From NCBI GenBank assembly GCA_937889545.1, contig CALAOT010000068.1, forward strand, positions 1 to 64,000: a stretch of DNA of 64,000 bases. The letters are read 5' to 3'. How positions within the stretch are numbered: position 1 is the stretch's first letter; every line of letters starts with the position of its first letter. Below, piece by piece: positions 42,469 to 51,353 of this stretch. The notes beneath the pieces are model-generated. The model was not told where the DNA came from, made no database searches, and worked only from the letters and a program-made list of their open reading frames with translations. Made by a program: the position numbers and the translations under genes. The stretch comes from an uncultured Opitutaceae bacterium (GTDB lineage Bacteria > Verrucomicrobiota > Verrucomicrobiia > Opitutales > Opitutaceae).

Positions 42469-43332
42469 TCAGGCGCCGGCGACGGCCGGCTCCTTCCTGA
42501 GATAGAGGGCCGAAAGGATATCCCTAATGCGGTCGCGCAGATCGATCCGGCTCACGATCTGGTCGACGAGGCCGTGCTTGAGGAGAAACTCCGCGGTCTG
42601 GAAACCCGCGGGCAACGTCTGCTTTGTCGTGTCCTTGATCACCCGCGCTCCCGCAAAACCTATCAGGGCTCCGGGCTCTGCAAGGATCACGTCGCCAAGC
42701 GTGGCAAAGCTGGCCGTTACGCCTCCCATGGTCGGGTGCGTTAGCACGGAGATGAACGGCACCTTGGCCTGGGATAGCCTTCCCAGCGCCGCGCTCGTCT
42801 TCGCCATCTGCATCAGGGAGTATATCCCCTCCTGCATCCGGGCCCCCCCGGAGGCGCTGACGATGATGCAGGGAATCCTCTTCTCCATGGCGTTCTCGAT
42901 GGTCCGGGTGATCTTCTCCCCAACTGCGGCGCCCATGGCGCCTCCGCAGAACCGGAAATCCATGACCGCGATCGCCACGGGTATCCCGTGAATCGCCCCC
43001 GTTCCGCAAATGACCGCCTCGGGCAGACCGCTTTCGCGCTGGTAGCGCTTGAGGCGTTCGGGATAGGGCTGCGAATCGACGAAATTGAGCGGATCGCTGG
43101 AACGGACCTCCGCGTGAAGCTCCACGAACGAGCCGACGTCAAGCAGCTTTGCAATCCGCTGGTGCGCTGGGATTTGGAAATGGTGGCCGCTCTTCGGGAC
43201 AACCATCTGGTTGTCCTCGATCTCCTTGTTGAAGAGGATTTCGCCGGTGACCGGATCCCTCGTGTATAGACCCTCCGGGATGTCCTTCTTCTTCGTCCTG
43301 CGAACCGAGTAAGTCGGCTTGTCGAAATGCAT
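42469..43332 (-). CDS. accD: Acetyl-CoA carboxylase carboxyltransferase subunit beta without zinc finger
   Basis: 287 residues, normal length. Transfers carboxyl from biotin to acetyl-CoA with AccA. The crotonase core is typical: SASGGARMQEGIYSLMQM, THPTMGGVTASFA, AEPGALIGFAGARVI. The N-terminal Cys4 zinc ribbon, which in E. coli contacts nucleic acid and substrate, has the right spacing but no cysteine: the four positions are Asp26, Thr29, Val45 and Ser48. So the ribbon fold may persist without metal. Precedes folC by 13 bp. Confidence 0.93.
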   Translation of the reverse strand: MHFDKPTYSVRRTKKKDIPEGLYTRDPVTGEILFNKEIEDNQMVVPKSGHHFQIPAHQRIAKLLDVGSFVELHAEVRSSDPLNFVDSQPYPERLKRYQRESGLPEAVICGTGAIHGIPVAIAVMDFRFCGGAMGAAVGEKITRTIENAMEKRIPCIIVSASGGARMQEGIYSLMQMAKTSAALGRLSQAKVPFISVLTHPTMGGVTASFATLGDVILAEPGALIGFAGARVIKDTTKQTLPAGFQTAEFLLKHGLVDQIVSRIDLRDRIRDILSALYLRKEPAVAGA

Positions 43333-43391
43333 GAAACGTGCGGGGGAAAACGGTGCTGAATCCCAAATGCAGTGGCAACCGAATTCGCGGC

Positions 43392-44138
43392 TCAGCGATA
43401 CAGCACCCGCCGAAGGAACAGCGCCTGCGAGGGAGCGGTCTGGATCCGGGCAGTCCGGACCCCGGCCGCAAGCAGGGCCCTGACGTCATCGGTGGCGAGC
43501 TTCCCCTCGCCCGCGGCGACAAGCGCCCCCACCAGGCGGCGCACCATCTTGTAGAGGAACCCGTCCGCCTCCGCCTCGACGCGCACGTTGCGTCCACGGG
43601 CCAGGACCTCGAGCCGGCGCAGGTCCCGGACGGTGTCGGCGTCTTCCCCGGGCTCCGCCCCGTTTAACGCTGAAAACGCCTTGAAGTCGTGCCTGCCCAC
43701 GAGAACTGCCGCCGATTCCCGCACCGCATCGAGGTCCAATGGCCGCAGGAACGCCCAGCAGTATGGCCGGGTGAACGGGTCGGCGTCTCCCAGGTGAATA
43801 TGGTAGGAGTACACCTTCCCCGTCGCGGAAAAGCGCGCGTGGAAGTCCGGCGCTGCCGCGCGGATCGAAACGATCTGAATCGCGCGGTGCAGTCCGTTCC
43901 GGAGGGCCGCGCCAAGTTTGTCGGGGCCGTGGGTCCACGCCGCGTCAAAGTGGAAGACCTGCCCGGCCGCATGGGCGCCGGCGTCGGTCCGCCCGCTTGC
44001 GTGGATGCGGGTGTGGAGGCCAAGCACGCCGGCGAGGCGCGCTTCCAGGACGTCCTGAATCGCCGATCCGCCCGGCTGGCTCTGCCACCCGGAGAACTCG
44101 GTCCCGTCGTAGGCGCAAACGCACTTCCAGCGCTTCAT
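43392..44138 (-). CDS. truA: tRNA pseudouridine(38-40) synthase TruA
   Basis: 248 residues. The catalytic Asp52 sits in ASGRTDAGAHA; the opening CAYDGTEFSGWQSQ and the closing FLYKMVRRLVGALV are TruA hallmarks. Isomerises uridines at positions 38-40 of the tRNA anticodon arm. The start overlaps the ruvX stop by 4 bp. Confidence 0.95.
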   Translation of the reverse strand: MKRWKCVCAYDGTEFSGWQSQPGGSAIQDVLEARLAGVLGLHTRIHASGRTDAGAHAAGQVFHFDAAWTHGPDKLGAALRNGLHRAIQIVSIRAAAPDFHARFSATGKVYSYHIHLGDADPFTRPYCWAFLRPLDLDAVRESAAVLVGRHDFKAFSALNGAEPGEDADTVRDLRRLEVLARGRNVRVEAEADGFLYKMVRRLVGALVAAGEGKLATDDVRALLAAGVRTARIQTAPSQALFLRRVLYR

Positions 44139-44572
44139 GGCTCGCGCGCGGGCCCGACTCCCCCTGGCGCGATCCCGTCGAGGTAGTCCTGCAGGATGAT
44201 CGTCGCGGCCCGGGAGTCCACCAGGCCGGCCTCCCGGACCGACCTGCGCTTCGCCGGGGCTATCGTCGACTCGGCCTCGTAGCTCGTTAGCCGCTCGTCG
44301 ATGAGATGCACGGGAATCCCGAATTCAGATCGGATCCTCCGGGCATAGGCCCCGACTTCCAGCGCCTTGGGCCCGGACGAGCCGTCCATGTTAAGCGGAA
44401 GGCCCATAACGATGTCCGTCACGCGCCTTTCCCTCAATAACGCGGCCAGACGGGCCCATCGCTTCAGCGGATCCGCGACAACGAGCGCAGGCAGCGGCGT
44501 CGCAACGCCCAAGTCGTCGCCATAAGCGACCCCGATCCTTCTCGTCCCGTAATCTATGCCGAGGCAGCGCAC
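44135..44572 (-). CDS. ruvX: Holliday junction resolvase-like protein RuvX (YqgF)
   Basis: 145 residues. RNase H-like fold: GIDYGTRRIGVA with Asp7, GLPLNMDG and DERLTSYEAE, then the final acidic residue in VDSRAATIILQDYL. Implicated in 16S rRNA 5' processing and recombination. Lies between the aminotransferase gene (13 bp) and truA (overlap). Confidence 0.93.
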   Translation of the reverse strand: MRCLGIDYGTRRIGVAYGDDLGVATPLPALVVADPLKRWARLAALLRERRVTDIVMGLPLNMDGSSGPKALEVGAYARRIRSEFGIPVHLIDERLTSYEAESTIAPAKRRSVREAGLVDSRAATIILQDYLDGIAPGGVGPAREP

Positions 44573-44585
44573 GACAGGGCTCGAT

Positions 44586-45500
44586 TCAAGCGGCTAGCTC
44601 GGGATGGGCCGAGGCATAGGCGCGCGCGGCCTCGGCAAAGGCCGTCTTGACGCGGGAAGTCACCGATTCCGGGCCGAGCTTGAACGCTATATTGTCTATT
44701 CCGCGCACCGGGACAATATCCTTGGTCGTCGAGAGAAGGAAGCACTCCTCCATCGAGCCAAGATCCGCGGGACGAATCGTCTCCTCCGATGCGGCAACCC
44801 CCGCCGAGGCTGCGATCCCCCCGAGAACGAGACTGCGCGTGATGCCTCCAAGGATGCCTGCGGCAAGGGGCGGAGTAACGATCCCTCCGCCCCGCACGAA
44901 CGCTATGTTCGAAACAGCGGCCTCCGTCACCTCCCCCGCCAGATTGAGGATGACGACGTCGTCCGCGCCGCGCGCCTGCGCCTCGCTCAGGCACAAGAGG
45001 TTGTTGAGGTAGTTCCCCGTCTTCCACGCGGGATCCAGGCTTTGTGCGGGGTTTCTGCGGAGGGATGTGGCCATCGAGAGATGGAGTCCGGCGCGCAGCT
45101 TGTCGCGGGGCGTCTCCGGGCACGGCTGGACCAGGACTACAAAGTCCGGGTTCTCCGCGAGCGTGATATCAAGCCCGATCGCCCCGGCGCCGCGCGTGAT
45201 CTGCAGCCGAATATAGAGCTCCCCCGGCCTGGGGACCTCCGCCCGGTATGCGGACACGGTGCGGCGGATCTCCGATATCATCTGCTCGGGAGCGACCGAG
45301 AGGCGCATATGCAATGCCGTCGCCGAAGCCCGGAGTCTCCTCCAGTGCTCCTCCCAGGAAAATATTACGCCATGATATGTCCGCCACACCTCGTAAACCG
45401 CGTCCCCGTAAAGGAATCCCCTGCTCAGAGGGGAAATCGACGGTTCGCTCGCGGGATGCAGGCGCCCGTTCGTATTGGCTTGAATATAGTGGGTCGGCAT
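44586..45500 (-). CDS. Class IV aminotransferase (branched-chain / D-amino acid / ADC lyase type)
   Basis: About 304 residues, PLP fold type IV. The PLP lysine is Lys160 in AWKTGNYLNN; SRGFLYGDAVYEVWR and GEVTEAAVSNIAF are the phosphate-binding and signature motifs. IlvE, D-amino acid transaminase and PabC lyase share these, so the substrate is open; the folC gene in the same operon makes 4-amino-4-deoxychorismate lyase a reasonable possibility. ATG at 45500 gives the usual MPTHYIQANTNG-type start. First gene of the ruvX-truA-accD-folC operon. Confidence 0.85.
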   Translation of the reverse strand: MPTHYIQANTNGRLHPASEPSISPLSRGFLYGDAVYEVWRTYHGVIFSWEEHWRRLRASATALHMRLSVAPEQMISEIRRTVSAYRAEVPRPGELYIRLQITRGAGAIGLDITLAENPDFVVLVQPCPETPRDKLRAGLHLSMATSLRRNPAQSLDPAWKTGNYLNNLLCLSEAQARGADDVVILNLAGEVTEAAVSNIAFVRGGGIVTPPLAAGILGGITRSLVLGGIAASAGVAASEETIRPADLGSMEECFLLSTTKDIVPVRGIDNIAFKLGPESVTSRVKTAFAEAARAYASAHPELAA

Positions 45501-45524
45501 GTTCGGAGGATCCGGAAATAAACA

Positions 45525-45548
45525 GCCCCCGCTTATCAAAGCGGGGGC
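45525..45548 (-). terminator. Strong terminator hairpin after the HTH gene
   Basis: GCCCCCGCTT, a 4-nt loop, and AAGCGGGGGC give a perfect 10-bp stem. On the minus strand it is followed by TGTTTATTT, so it should end transcription of the leftward gene stopping at 45577, and it insulates the aminotransferase operon. Confidence 0.8.
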
Positions 45549-45576
45549 CGGTCGCCGCTACAACACTGCGCCGGCT

Positions 45577-45957
45577 TCAGGCGCGCGGCTTCACAAGACC
45601 CAGCGCCTTCTTGATGTTCTGAACGCTCGGAAGCGAGATGCCCAGGGCCTTGGCAATCTGCGATCCGCTCTTGCCGGACTCGACGAGCTTCTTGACGCCT
45701 GCGCGGGTCTCGTCGGTGATGACGGCGCGCTTCCGGCGCTTCGCCTTCGCGGCGGCCTTGGCCGGCTTGCCCCGGCGGGTCTTGCGGGCCGGTCCGCAGA
45801 CCGCCTTCAGCGCCTTCACGAAATCATTCAGCGTGGCGTAGCCATATGTCTTATGGAGGGCCGCAAGCTCCTTGTGAAGGCCCCGGGCAATCGATTTCTC
45901 AAGTGCGACCATCTTGGCCTTTGCGGCTTCCAGTTCCTTTATTTGTTTTGTTACCAT
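45577..45957 (-). CDS. Coiled-coil, Lys-rich, helix-turn-helix DNA-binding protein
   Basis: About 126 residues from ATG 45957. An N-terminal coiled coil (KQIKELEAAKAKMVALEKS), GYATLNDFVKALKAVCG, a histone-like Lys/Arg/Ala stretch (about 60-80), and a C-terminal HTH (GVKKLVESGKSGSQIAKAL, then GISLPSVQNIKKAL), like the DNA-binding arm of Hin-type resolvases. The plan suggests an oligomeric nucleoid-associated or regulatory protein, in the manner of H-NS, but no known family fits. Monocistronic with its own terminator. The next gene diverges 134 bp away. Confidence 0.7.
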   Translation of the reverse strand: MVTKQIKELEAAKAKMVALEKSIARGLHKELAALHKTYGYATLNDFVKALKAVCGPARKTRRGKPAKAAAKAKRRKRAVITDETRAGVKKLVESGKSGSQIAKALGISLPSVQNIKKALGLVKPRA

Positions 45958-46091
45958 GGTCCGCTTATCGTCACCATACCGGCACAATATAGCAAGCTTT
46001 ATACATCTAATATCTGCCATTTGACGCAATCACGGCGCTGCGCGGGCGGGGCTTTACTCGTAGCCGGGACGGAATGTAATATCACGCCATC

Positions 46092-47585
46092 ATGGATGGC
46101 ATCGACACGCCGAGGGAAGCATCCTTCGCAACGGGGACGCGCCTCTTTGTGGGCATTCTCGCAGTCGCGCACGCCGTTGCCTTCGGGTCGATCTGGGTCC
46201 AGTCGGCAGGATTGATCGGCCCTTCAGGGATCCTGCCGGCGGGCCGATTCTTTGCGGCGGCACACGAGCATCTCGGCTCCCGAGCCTGGTTCGAGGCCCC
46301 CTCGCTCTGCTGGGTTTTCGGAGCCGGCCGCTTCATCGATGTCCTGTGCGGGCTCGGGATCGGCCTCGCACTTCTCCTTCTTTGGGGCTTCGCCCCGGCC
46401 GTTTGCCTGGCGCTCCTCTGGGCCTGCTACCTGTCGCTCGTGTCCGCCGGGCAGGCCTTCTTCGATTTCCAATGGGACCTCCTCCTGTTGGAAAGCACGC
46501 TCGTTGCCATCTTCCTTGTGCCGTGGACGCTGGGGCGCACCCGGCGCCCCCACGATCCGCCCCGGCTTGCGCGCTATCTGATATGGTGGCTGCTCTTCCG
46601 CCTCATGTTTCTCTCGGGAGTCGTCAAGCTCACCAGCGGCGACATCGCGTGGAGGCACCTGACCGCCCTCACCTTTCATTACCAGACCCAGCCGCTACCG
46701 ACGCCGCTGGCATGGTATGCCCAGCAGTTCCCGGAGTGGTTCCAGAAGGCCTCCTGCGCGGCGATGTTCGCGATCGAGCTCACGGCCCCGCTGTGCATCC
46801 CGGGGCCCAGGACATTGAGGCACATTGCCGCCCTGACCCTTGTTGCGTTTCAGGTCGCGATCGCCCTGACCGGAAACTACGCCTTCTTCAATCTGCTCGC
46901 CGCCGGGCTTTGCCTCACGTGCCTGGATGACGGGTGGTGGCGACAGGTGCTTCGGAGCGCACCCGGCCGGGCCGCCGAGCCCGGCCAGGCCCGCGCAACG
47001 GCCGGTCGGCCGAATCCGACGGTCCTTCGCTATTTCGCCGCGTTTTCGGTCGGCGTGACCTTTTTCGAAGCCGCCGCTTCCGTGTCCCGTGGTGCGGCGG
47101 CATCCCCGATTGTCCGCGCCGTTGCGCAGACGCTGGGGCCGTTCCGCAGCTTCAACACGTACGGGCTGTTTCCGGTGATGACCGTCGAGCGCCCGGAGCT
47201 CGTGATCGAGGGCACAGATGACCGCCTCGATTGGCGCGAGTACGGACTTCCATGCAAACCCGGCGACCTTGCGCGCAGGCCCTCGTGGGTTGCACCCCAT
47301 CAGCCGCGCCTTGATTGGCAGCTCTGGTTCGCGGCGCTCGAACCCCCGGAGGCCAATCCGTGGGTTGAAACCCTGTGCGAGCTGATCCTCAGGGGTGATC
47401 CCGCGGTCCTTGGGCTCTTTTCCCGCAATCCTTTTCCCGGCCGCCCGCCGTCGTACGTGAGGGTTGTGCGCTATAGGTACGAATTCACCGACGCCGCGGA
47501 GCGTGCGCGGACTGGAAATTGGTGGCGAAGGACGCCCATTGACTTCTATATTGATCCAGTGGCGCTTCCCCCAGATCCGAGATGA
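46092..47585 (+). CDS. Lipase maturation factor family membrane protein
   Basis: 497 residues. Several membrane helices in residues 15-300, including FDFQWDLLLLESTLVAIFL, LLFRLMFLSGVVKLTSGD and TFHYQTQPLPTPLAWY, all signature stretches of LMF1/2-like proteins, then the soluble closing region with RYRYEFT. In animals LMF1 helps lipase folding in the ER; the bacterial role is unknown. First gene of a rightward operon: its stop overlaps the next start by 4 bp. Confidence 0.88.
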   Translation: MDGIDTPREASFATGTRLFVGILAVAHAVAFGSIWVQSAGLIGPSGILPAGRFFAAAHEHLGSRAWFEAPSLCWVFGAGRFIDVLCGLGIGLALLLLWGFAPAVCLALLWACYLSLVSAGQAFFDFQWDLLLLESTLVAIFLVPWTLGRTRRPHDPPRLARYLIWWLLFRLMFLSGVVKLTSGDIAWRHLTALTFHYQTQPLPTPLAWYAQQFPEWFQKASCAAMFAIELTAPLCIPGPRTLRHIAALTLVAFQVAIALTGNYAFFNLLAAGLCLTCLDDGWWRQVLRSAPGRAAEPGQARATAGRPNPTVLRYFAAFSVGVTFFEAAASVSRGAAASPIVRAVAQTLGPFRSFNTYGLFPVMTVERPELVIEGTDDRLDWREYGLPCKPGDLARRPSWVAPHQPRLDWQLWFAALEPPEANPWVETLCELILRGDPAVLGLFSRNPFPGRPPSYVRVVRYRYEFTDAAERARTGNWWRRTPIDFYIDPVALPPDPR

Positions 47586-48748
47586 AACCGTCCGGCCGCG
47601 ACCAGTTTGTCGGCCTGCTGAGGGAAGCGGTCCTCGGCGGGTCGCTGGTAAAGCTGACCCTTGGCAAGCCCGGGGGAAAGGACCCGACGCTTGGAAACCT
47701 GTTCGTGCGTCCCGTCGTGCTCAAGACGGGCCCACAATTTGCCTTCGTGTGGCGCCATGTGACCAGGGACATTTCGAAGAACCACGGCGCCGCGGAGGCC
47801 CTCCGCCTTCTTGAGCACCTGATCGGGTCCGATTTCCTGGACGCCCATCTCTTCACGACGACACAGAGCGCGCAACTGCAGACGGGACCCGGCAGGTCCA
47901 GGCTTCGCGTGAGAGACCTCGGCAGTGCGTCCGCAGCCCCCATCGGGCACGACCGCCAGAAGAACCGCGCCATTCTGGCCGGGGCGCCGTGGCTGCGGGC
48001 GCTCGGCGTGACCGACGGGCGCGGCCAGCCCGTCTCCGCCATGGCGGACAAGTTCCGGCAGATAGAGAGATTCGCCGAACTCCTCGGGCATCTGCTGAGG
48101 GAGGCGCCGCTCCCGCTTGACCGGCGCCTTCGCGTGTTCGACATGGGTTGCGGAAAGGGCTATCTCACCTTCGCCGCAAGCGAGTTGCTTGGGGAGCGTG
48201 CCGACGTGTGCGGAGTCGAGGCGCGCGCCGACCTCGTTGATTTCTGCCGCCAGGTGGCCATCGAGGTTGGGTTCGAGGACCGCCTGTCGTTCCGCCAGGG
48301 AACCATCGCCGACACCCCCGTTGATTCCGCCGACATCCTGATTGCCCTCCACGCATGCGACACCGCTACCGACGACGCCCTTGCCAAGGGGGTCGCAGCC
48401 GGCGCCGCGCTGCTCGTTGTCGCCCCGTGCTGCCAGAAGGAGATCCGGCCCCAGTTTGTTTCGCCGCTGGTACTGTCGGATGCGCTCCGGCACGGGATAT
48501 TCGAGGAGCGCCACGCCGAGTTTGTCACCGACGCGCTACGAGCGCAGCTTCTGGAGTGGGCGGGATACCGGACCAGGGCCATCGAATTCATCTCGACGGA
48601 GCACACGGCCAAGAACGTGATGATCACGGCCGTGAGGGGCCGTTCGCAGGGGGACCACGCGGTCGCCGATCGGATCCGCGAGTTCGCGGCTTTCTACGGA
48701 ATCCGCCGGCAGACCCTGGCATCCCACCTGGGATTCGCCCTACAATGA
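47582..48748 (+). CDS. Class I SAM-dependent methyltransferase, RNA/protein-modifying type
   Basis: 388 residues. SAM motif I is VFDMGCGKGYLTFA; motif IV ALHACDTATD with VVAPCCQKEIR resembles the GSTCD/METTL25-like Methyltransf_32 group. The N-terminal 160 residues form a separate domain (GRDQFVGLLREAVLGGSLVK) seen in this group. Substrate unknown. Overlaps both neighbours by 4 bp, so it is translated with the lipase-maturation-factor-like gene and the Rsm22-like methyltransferase. Confidence 0.82.
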   Translation: MKPSGRDQFVGLLREAVLGGSLVKLTLGKPGGKDPTLGNLFVRPVVLKTGPQFAFVWRHVTRDISKNHGAAEALRLLEHLIGSDFLDAHLFTTTQSAQLQTGPGRSRLRVRDLGSASAAPIGHDRQKNRAILAGAPWLRALGVTDGRGQPVSAMADKFRQIERFAELLGHLLREAPLPLDRRLRVFDMGCGKGYLTFAASELLGERADVCGVEARADLVDFCRQVAIEVGFEDRLSFRQGTIADTPVDSADILIALHACDTATDDALAKGVAAGAALLVVAPCCQKEIRPQFVSPLVLSDALRHGIFEERHAEFVTDALRAQLLEWAGYRTRAIEFISTEHTAKNVMITAVRGRSQGDHAVADRIREFAAFYGIRRQTLASHLGFALQ

Positions 48749-49734
48749 CCTGGGCCGACCTCGACTGGGATGCCCTCGACCGGCATCGGGACCGATTTCT
48801 AGCAGGGAAACCCTGCGACGGCCCGTATTGGACATCGGCCGAGGACCTGGCCAGCTACGACGTCACCTTCGGAGAGCGCATTGGATGGAAATGGGATGCC
48901 GTCCTCGACGAACTTAGGATGCGGGGCTGGGCGCCGAGCGGTGGCACCGTGCTCGACTGGGGCTGCGGAAGCGGGATTGCGGGCCGCCGCGTCGTCGGGC
49001 GCTTCGGGTCCGAGTGCTTTGAGTCGCTCGTCGTCTGGGACCACTCCCCGGTCGCAGCCAACTTCGCGCACGACGCGGCCATGAGGAAGTTCCCCGGCCT
49101 CCCGGTCTCGGCGGCGACGCCCGGATACCTTCGGGGCGGAAGCCCCATCGGCCTGCTCATCGTCAGCCACGTCCTCAACGAGCTTCCGGCGCCCGCGCTC
49201 GACGGGATCCGAACCTTGATCGCGCGTTCACGCGCCGTCATATGGACGGAGCACGGAAGCCGCGAGACAAGCCGGGCGCTCGGCTCACTCCGAGACGAGT
49301 GGACGGGAGAATTCCACGTGATCGCGCCGTGCACCCACGGGAACGCGTGCCCCGTCCTCGGGCCGGGAAACGCGCGGCATTGGTGCCACCATTTCGCCGC
49401 CCCACCCCCCGGAATCTTCGCGGATTCGAATTGGGTCAAGTTCGGCCAGCGCGCCGGAATCGATCTCAGGAGCCTTCCTTACTCGTTCGTGGCCCTCGAC
49501 CGCGACTGGAACCCCGGCGAAACGGGGCTGTCCCGGGTGATCGGCAGGCCGGAGCATTTCAAGCCGTACGCGCGGTTGCTCAGCTGCGACGCCGAGGGCC
49601 TCGCCGAGCTGACGGTGATGAAGCGCGACGATGCGGGGCTCTGCAAGGAGCTCTACAGGACGAAGCGTCCCCTTGTCTACAGATGGACGCGGGCTGGCCG
49701 CAAGGTTACCGGAGGATCAGCCCTTCAACCCTAG
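48745..49734 (+). CDS. Rsm22-like small-ribosomal-subunit methyltransferase
   Basis: 329 residues. SAM motif VLDWGCGSGIAGRRV, and a cysteine/histidine cluster in APCTHGNACPVLG and HWCHHFAAPPPG as in the Rsm22 family tied to mitochondrial and bacterial small ribosomal subunits. LIVSHVLNELP is also typical. Bacterial members are uncharacterised; a metal cluster at the Cys/His site is likely. ATG at 48745 overlaps the upstream stop (ATGA). Confidence 0.85.
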   Translation: MTWADLDWDALDRHRDRFLAGKPCDGPYWTSAEDLASYDVTFGERIGWKWDAVLDELRMRGWAPSGGTVLDWGCGSGIAGRRVVGRFGSECFESLVVWDHSPVAANFAHDAAMRKFPGLPVSAATPGYLRGGSPIGLLIVSHVLNELPAPALDGIRTLIARSRAVIWTEHGSRETSRALGSLRDEWTGEFHVIAPCTHGNACPVLGPGNARHWCHHFAAPPPGIFADSNWVKFGQRAGIDLRSLPYSFVALDRDWNPGETGLSRVIGRPEHFKPYARLLSCDAEGLAELTVMKRDDAGLCKELYRTKRPLVYRWTRAGRKVTGGSALQP

Positions 49735-49791
49735 GTCTTGACTCGCCTTTTGCGTTTCGGTCTGATGGCCCCTTTCCCTCATCACAACACC

Positions 49792-49887
49792 ATGGGCCAG
49801 CAGCTAAACAAGATCATCAAACGCAAACGCCGCGCCGCTTATTTGAAGCGCAAGAAGGCGGCGGCGGCCGCGGCCAAGAAGAAGTAG
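49792..49887 (+). CDS. 31-residue basic peptide
   Basis: A tiny ORF: MGQQLNKIIKRKRRAAYLKR, then an Ala/Lys tail ending AKKK. It is extremely basic, resembling a ribosome- or RNA-associated peptide, and I have the impression that such MGQxxNKxIKRKRRxAYL proteins recur in Verrucomicrobiota. It sits between the Rsm22-like methyltransferase and rimO, both ribosome-modifying genes, and fills an otherwise empty gap. Expression is unproven. Confidence 0.6.
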   Translation: MGQQLNKIIKRKRRAAYLKRKKAAAAAAKKK

Positions 49888-49926
49888 GTTGCGGACCGAG
49901 GCGGCGCGGCCTGCTCTACCTGCGGT

Positions 49927-51339
49927 ATGATTACGGTCAGCCTCATCTCGCTCGGCTGCGCCAAGAACCTCGTGGACAGCGAGATAATGGTGGGGCACCT
50001 CCACAGGGCCGGCATGCGGGTCATCCCAGAGGCGGACAAGGCCGACGTCGTGATCGTGAACACCTGCTCGTTCATCGATTCCTCAAAGGAGGAGTCGATC
50101 GGGCAGATCCTGGAAGTCCATGAGCGGCGCGGCCTGCGCAAGAGCCGCCGCGGACAGAAGCTGATCGTCGCCGGCTGCATGTCCCAGCGTTTCTCGAAAG
50201 ACCTGCCCGGCTCGATGCCCGAGGTCGACGCCTTCATCGGACTCGACCAGATCACCCAGGTCGCCCCGATCATCGAGGAGCTCTACGCCAGCGATCGCGG
50301 GGCCCGGGCGGCGCCCGCCAGCTTCGTCACTCCGCGGTCCACCTTCATCCCCGATTACGACACACCCAGATTCAGGCTCACGCCGGCCCACTACGCCTAC
50401 GTCAAGATCGCCGAAGGCTGCAACCACCCGTGCACCTTCTGCATCATCCCGCAGATCCGAGGCCGGCACCGGAGCAGGGCGGTCGCAAGCGTGGTCGCGG
50501 AAGTCCGCCAGCTCGTCTCCGAGGGCGTGAAGGAGGTCAACCTCATCTCCCAGGACACCACGTTCTTCGGGATGGACACCTGGGACGAGCGGCCCAACCC
50601 GCGCACGCCCGTAGATTCATCGCGCGGCGCGGCGCTCACGACGCTCCTGCGCGAGCTGAACGCGATTGATGGGGACTTCTGGGTCCGCATCCTCTACACG
50701 CATCCCGCCCACTGGAGCGACGAGCTGATAGCGGCCATCGCCGAGTGCGCCAAGGTGGCCCGCTACGTGGACATGCCCCTTCAGCACATCAGCGACCGGA
50801 TGCTCTCGGCGATGCAGCGCGAAACAGGAGGCGCATATATCCGCGACCTCGTGCGCAGGATTCGCGCGGGGATTCCGGGGATTGCCCTGAGGACGACGTT
50901 CATAGTGGGCTTCCCAGGGGAGACCGAGGCGGATGTCGATGAGCTCTGTGAGTTCGTCCGCGAGACAAAGTTCGAGCGGCTAGGCGTGTTCCGTTATTCG
51001 CGGGAAGAGGGAACGCGCGCCGCCAAGATGAAGGGGCAGGTCCCCGCGAGGGAGAAGGAGCGCCGCTGGCACCGCCTCATGGCGCTTCAGAAAAAAATTG
51101 CCTCCGCGGTCAGCGCCAGGAGCGTCGGAAAGACGCTCAAGGTCCTCGTCGACGAGACCGGCGTCGCGCGGGGTGAGGCCGACGCGCCCGACATCGACGG
51201 CCGCGTGTACGTGCCGCGCGAACTTCCTGTCGGCAGCTTCGCCAGCGTGACGATCAATGGCCACCACGAATACGACCTCCTCGCGCTTCCGACCGGCGAG
51301 AGCCCAGCCGAATTCAAGGCCGCAAAGCAGGCCCAATAG
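49927..51339 (+). CDS. rimO: Ribosomal protein S12 methylthiotransferase RimO
   Basis: 470 residues. UPF0004 domain with three cysteines for one Fe-S cluster (Cys11 in GCAKN, Cys47 in NTCSF, Cys84 in AGCMSQ), the radical SAM motif Cys165-x3-Cys169-x2-Cys172 (GCNHPCTFC), and a C-terminal TRAM domain. Adds a methylthio group to an aspartate of ribosomal protein S12. Last gene of the rightward operon and convergent with mpl (14 bp). Confidence 0.95.
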   Translation: MITVSLISLGCAKNLVDSEIMVGHLHRAGMRVIPEADKADVVIVNTCSFIDSSKEESIGQILEVHERRGLRKSRRGQKLIVAGCMSQRFSKDLPGSMPEVDAFIGLDQITQVAPIIEELYASDRGARAAPASFVTPRSTFIPDYDTPRFRLTPAHYAYVKIAEGCNHPCTFCIIPQIRGRHRSRAVASVVAEVRQLVSEGVKEVNLISQDTTFFGMDTWDERPNPRTPVDSSRGAALTTLLRELNAIDGDFWVRILYTHPAHWSDELIAAIAECAKVARYVDMPLQHISDRMLSAMQRETGGAYIRDLVRRIRAGIPGIALRTTFIVGFPGETEADVDELCEFVRETKFERLGVFRYSREEGTRAAKMKGQVPAREKERRWHRLMALQKKIASAVSARSVGKTLKVLVDETGVARGEADAPDIDGRVYVPRELPVGSFASVTINGHHEYDLLALPTGESPAEFKAAKQAQ

Positions 51340-51353
51340 GCGCTGGCGCCGCC

